DNA of 64,000 nt from Sandaracinobacteroides sayramensis (lineage in GTDB: Bacteria; Pseudomonadota; Alphaproteobacteria; Sphingomonadales; Sphingomonadaceae): positions 137,092-201,091 of the forward strand of contig NZ_JAKLSQ010000007.1 in NCBI RefSeq assembly GCF_022014495.1. Direction: 5' to 3'. A program made the position numbers and the translations under genes. A model generated the notes under the pieces. It saw only the letters and a list, made by a program, of their open reading frames with translations. It was not told where the DNA came from and searched no databases. Below, in pieces: positions 61,525 through 64,000 of the stretch; within the stretch, counting starts at the first letter, position 1, and every line of letters begins with the position of its first letter.

Positions 61525-63830
61525 CAGAAGCGGTATTCGACCGATGCGCGCACCGTGCGCGGCGCGCCATAGAAGCCGATTACCGACTGGGCGTAGGCAT
61601 TGAGCGGGAAGTTGTAGCCGCCGGTGCGGTACCGGTCGTCCAGCAGGTTGCGGCCGAACACGCCGAAGCGCCACTTCTCGTCCGGCGTCGTCCAGGTGAC
61701 GGAGAGGTCGACGAGGGCATAGGCGCCCTGATCGATCGCCGGGATCGGGATTTCGAACAGGTGGGTTTCGCTGCGGAAGGAAATCGCCGGTTGCACCGTC
61801 AGCCAGCCGCCCGCCACTTCGCCGTGCGCGTTGACGGAGGCTGAGAGCGTGAACTCGGGTGTGTTCTGGAACACGCGGCTGTCGGCCACGTCCACCATCG
61901 TGCCACTCACCATGTCATAGACGAGGAATTCGTTGAACCTGGCGTTCACATAACCCAGCGTGATGTTGGCGCTCAAATTGCGGCTCATCATCGCATTCGC
62001 TTCCACTTCGACACCCCAGATGCGCGAACTGCCGGCGTTGTCCACGAAGCTGACGACGCCGGGCGGCGGCGTCACCTTGGCGACCTGTGTCGTCACCTGC
62101 TGGCCCTGATAGTCCGCGTAGAAGAGAGCGGCGTTCAGGCGCAGGCTGTTGTCGAGAAAGGCGCCCTTCAGGCCGATTTCATAGGAATCGACGATTTCGG
62201 AATCATAGCCGTCCTTCGTCGCCGGCGTGGCGCTGGCGTCGCCCCGCATGTCGAACCCGCCCGACTTGAAGCCGCGCGCATAGGCGGCATAGAGGTTCAC
62301 CTGCTCGCTCGCCTCGAAACTGAGGCTGACGCGCGGCGTGAACTCCTCGAAGGTGCGATCGTTGCTGTAGTCCGTCAGGATCTGCGGCACGTTATAGGGC
62401 GGCGGCAGCACGGGCACATAGGGCTTCAGCAGCGGGCTTCCGAGCGTGCCGAAATAGTTCGCCTTGAACACCTCGCCCGTCTTCTTGTCGCGCGTCCAGC
62501 GGGCACCCACCGAGACCTTCAGGCGATCGGTGATATCGTAGTTGAAGTCCCCGAAGATGGCGAAGCTCCTGGTGTCGACCGAGCCGGTCGTCAGCTGCGT
62601 CAGCGCGGTGTAGGCGCTGACGACGGGGACGAGCGCGGCTTCCGGGATCAGGCCGCGGCCGAGGATGGTGTCGAAGGCGCCGCTGGCGGTTGCGTCCATG
62701 TAATAGAGGCCGACGATCCCTTGCAGGCGATCCGTTTCGATCTGCGCCTGCAGTTCCTGGCTGAACTGATGGTCCTTGTAGACGTTGCCGCTGGCGGCCA
62801 CATCCAGGAAGGGCTGCGGCGTGCCGTCGAAGTCGATGCCGGGGCCACGGGTGTAGCCGTCGCGCCAGGCGGTGATCGACTTCAGGGTGAGCGTGTCCGA
62901 CACGTTCCATTCGCCCAGCAGCGAGACGCCCTGCGTGACGACCTTCTGGTCGTCTCCGAGGCCTGCCATCGTGTCATATTTGCCAGGCAGCACGGCCTGC
63001 TTCGAGTTGGGCTCGAAGGTTTCGCGGTGGCCGTGGTTGATGTTCGACTTGTCTTCCGTGCGGTCGCCGGCGAGGCGGATGAAGATGTTGTCGACCGGCG
63101 TCATTTCCAGCGACAGCCGGGCAGCCAGCACATCCTTGTTGTTGGTTTCGGCGCCCGAATGTAGGTTCTCGCCATAACCGTCGCGGTTGTACCAGGCGAC
63201 GGCTCCGCCGACCGAGAGCCAGTCGGTCAGCGGGATGGCGACGGAGCCGACGAGGTTCAGCTCGTTATAGGTGCCATATTCCGCCCGCACCTTGCCGGTG
63301 AACTCGTTGCCGAGCTTCTTCGTCACATATTTCACCGCGCCGCCGATGGTGTTGCGGCCATAGAGCGTGCCTTGCGGGCCCCGCAGCACTTCGATGCGCT
63401 CGATGTCGAAGATGTCTAGCACGGCGCCTTGTGGGCGGGCGATGTAGACGTCGTCCACATAGAGGCCGACGCCGGGCTCGAAGCCCCAGAGCGGATCCTG
63501 CTGGCCGATGCCGCGGATGAAGGCCGTGAGGGTGGAGTTGGTGCCGCGCGCCACCTGGATGGTGAGGTTGGGGGTGGAGCGTTGCAGGCCGGTGATGTCG
63601 GGCGTGCCCTTTTCCTCCAACGCTTCGGCCGAAAAGGCGCTGACGGAGATCGGCACGTCGCGCAGGCTTTCCTCACGGCGGCGGGCGGTGACGATGATGT
63701 CGTCAAGGCCGCTTGCGCGTTCTTCCTTTGCGGTTTCCGTTTCCTGCGCCTGCGCAGGGCCGGCGAGGCCAAGGGTCAGCGCGGAACCTGCCAGCAGAAG
63801 GGCCCAATTCACCCGTCGATCAAAAACCAT
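61524..63830 (-). CDS. TonB-dependent outer-membrane receptor
   Basis: The 768-residue protein has a signal peptide (WALLLAGSALTLGLAGPAQA), a TonB box DDIIVTARRREE, a plug domain with VPISVSAFSAEALEEKGTPD, FIRGIGQQDPLWGFEPGVGL and IERIEVLRGPQGTLYGRNTI, then a 22-strand barrel ending in a terminal aromatic (VRASVEYRF). It takes up an unknown ligand using TonB energy; sphingomonads have many such receptors for diverse organic compounds. GGGGAGG precedes the ATG. The 170 bp beyond it, up to the window edge, contain an AT-rich probable promoter and no gene. Confidence 0.94.
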   Translation of the reverse strand: MVFDRRVNWALLLAGSALTLGLAGPAQAQETETAKEERASGLDDIIVTARRREESLRDVPISVSAFSAEALEEKGTPDITGLQRSTPNLTIQVARGTNSTLTAFIRGIGQQDPLWGFEPGVGLYVDDVYIARPQGAVLDIFDIERIEVLRGPQGTLYGRNTIGGAVKYVTKKLGNEFTGKVRAEYGTYNELNLVGSVAIPLTDWLSVGGAVAWYNRDGYGENLHSGAETNNKDVLAARLSLEMTPVDNIFIRLAGDRTEDKSNINHGHRETFEPNSKQAVLPGKYDTMAGLGDDQKVVTQGVSLLGEWNVSDTLTLKSITAWRDGYTRGPGIDFDGTPQPFLDVAASGNVYKDHQFSQELQAQIETDRLQGIVGLYYMDATASGAFDTILGRGLIPEAALVPVVSAYTALTQLTTGSVDTRSFAIFGDFNYDITDRLKVSVGARWTRDKKTGEVFKANYFGTLGSPLLKPYVPVLPPPYNVPQILTDYSNDRTFEEFTPRVSLSFEASEQVNLYAAYARGFKSGGFDMRGDASATPATKDGYDSEIVDSYEIGLKGAFLDNSLRLNAALFYADYQGQQVTTQVAKVTPPPGVVSFVDNAGSSRIWGVEVEANAMMSRNLSANITLGYVNARFNEFLVYDMVSGTMVDVADSRVFQNTPEFTLSASVNAHGEVAGGWLTVQPAISFRSETHLFEIPIPAIDQGAYALVDLSVTWTTPDEKWRFGVFGRNLLDDRYRTGGYNFPLNAYAQSVIGFYGAPRTVRASVEYRF

Positions 63831-64000
63831 CCTAACCTCCCCTTAGCCGTTATGGCTTATTCATTCGTATCCGTATGTATTATTGATAATCCTCTTTGAA
63901 ACATCTCGTCAACATAGGCTGGATAAATACATTCGAACCAGGATGATATAGGCCCGCGCAGAGATTGACCGTGCGGGACGGAGGACCTAGGCTCGGGTGC

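Overview
The window is high-GC chromosomal DNA from an alphaproteobacterium, most probably a sphingomonad. The basis is a DUF1013/TrcR-type regulator, DUF3572, a PEPxxWA-type C-terminal sorting tail, a large TonB-dependent receptor and an alphaproteobacterial-style tad locus. This placement is inference from gene content; there is no rRNA in the window.

Layout. 1-4340: an AT-rich left edge, a decayed sulfatase remnant, an intact type I arylsulfatase divergent from a Crp/Fnr-type regulator with a perfect 14-bp palindrome between them, then tRNA-Gly(CCC). 4512-7439: a membrane-anchored coiled-coil protein with eight 29-residue repeats. 7458-20232: a Flp/Tad pilus locus. One long minus-strand operon runs flp, cpaB, cpaC, a small CpaD-like protein, cpaE, cpaF, tadB, tadC, two TPR proteins and the prepilin peptidase. 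The tadE- and tadG-type pseudopilin genes lie divergently on the plus strand.

20233-24679: accessory and intergenic-rich. It holds a bidirectional terminator, two copies of a 235-bp foldback element, a PEP-CTERM-like protein, YggS, a ThiE-like protein, DUF4112, TrcR and a candidate structured small RNA. 24680-32700: a long minus-strand housekeeping run: hslV-hslU, a small membrane protein, a sterol-desaturase-family hydroxylase, DUF3089, ruvX, pyrB, a metal-site-less dihydroorotase homologue and a Sel1/SPOR protein. 32820-46893: mostly plus-strand housekeeping (DUF2157/GDYXXLXY pair, plsY-dprA-topA-rnr, rpmG, ferredoxin reductase, DUF3572, HAD, RidA, GNAT), with a minus-strand CoA-transferase.

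46898-58835: azoreductase/LysR pair, ahpC-ahpF, an orphan beta-barrel candidate, maleylacetoacetate isomerase, a nadA-peptidase-small protein-nadC operon, 3-hydroxyacyl-CoA dehydrogenase and HspQ. 58989-60530: tRNA-Ser(CGA) followed by a graveyard of nested insertions: a TetR fragment, an IS3-type end, and an internally deleted IS with both inverted repeats. 60640-63830: a TonB-dependent receptor and alpha/beta hydrolase operon.

A GC-rich palindromic repeat (arms like CACCCCGGGCTTGACCCGGG) occurs eight times between genes. The observations I rate highest are the duplicated foldback element, the candidate RNA near 24.3 kb, the start-codon hairpin of rnr, the palindrome at the arylsulfatase promoter, the 29-residue repeat protein beside the tad locus and the degenerate dihydroorotase.
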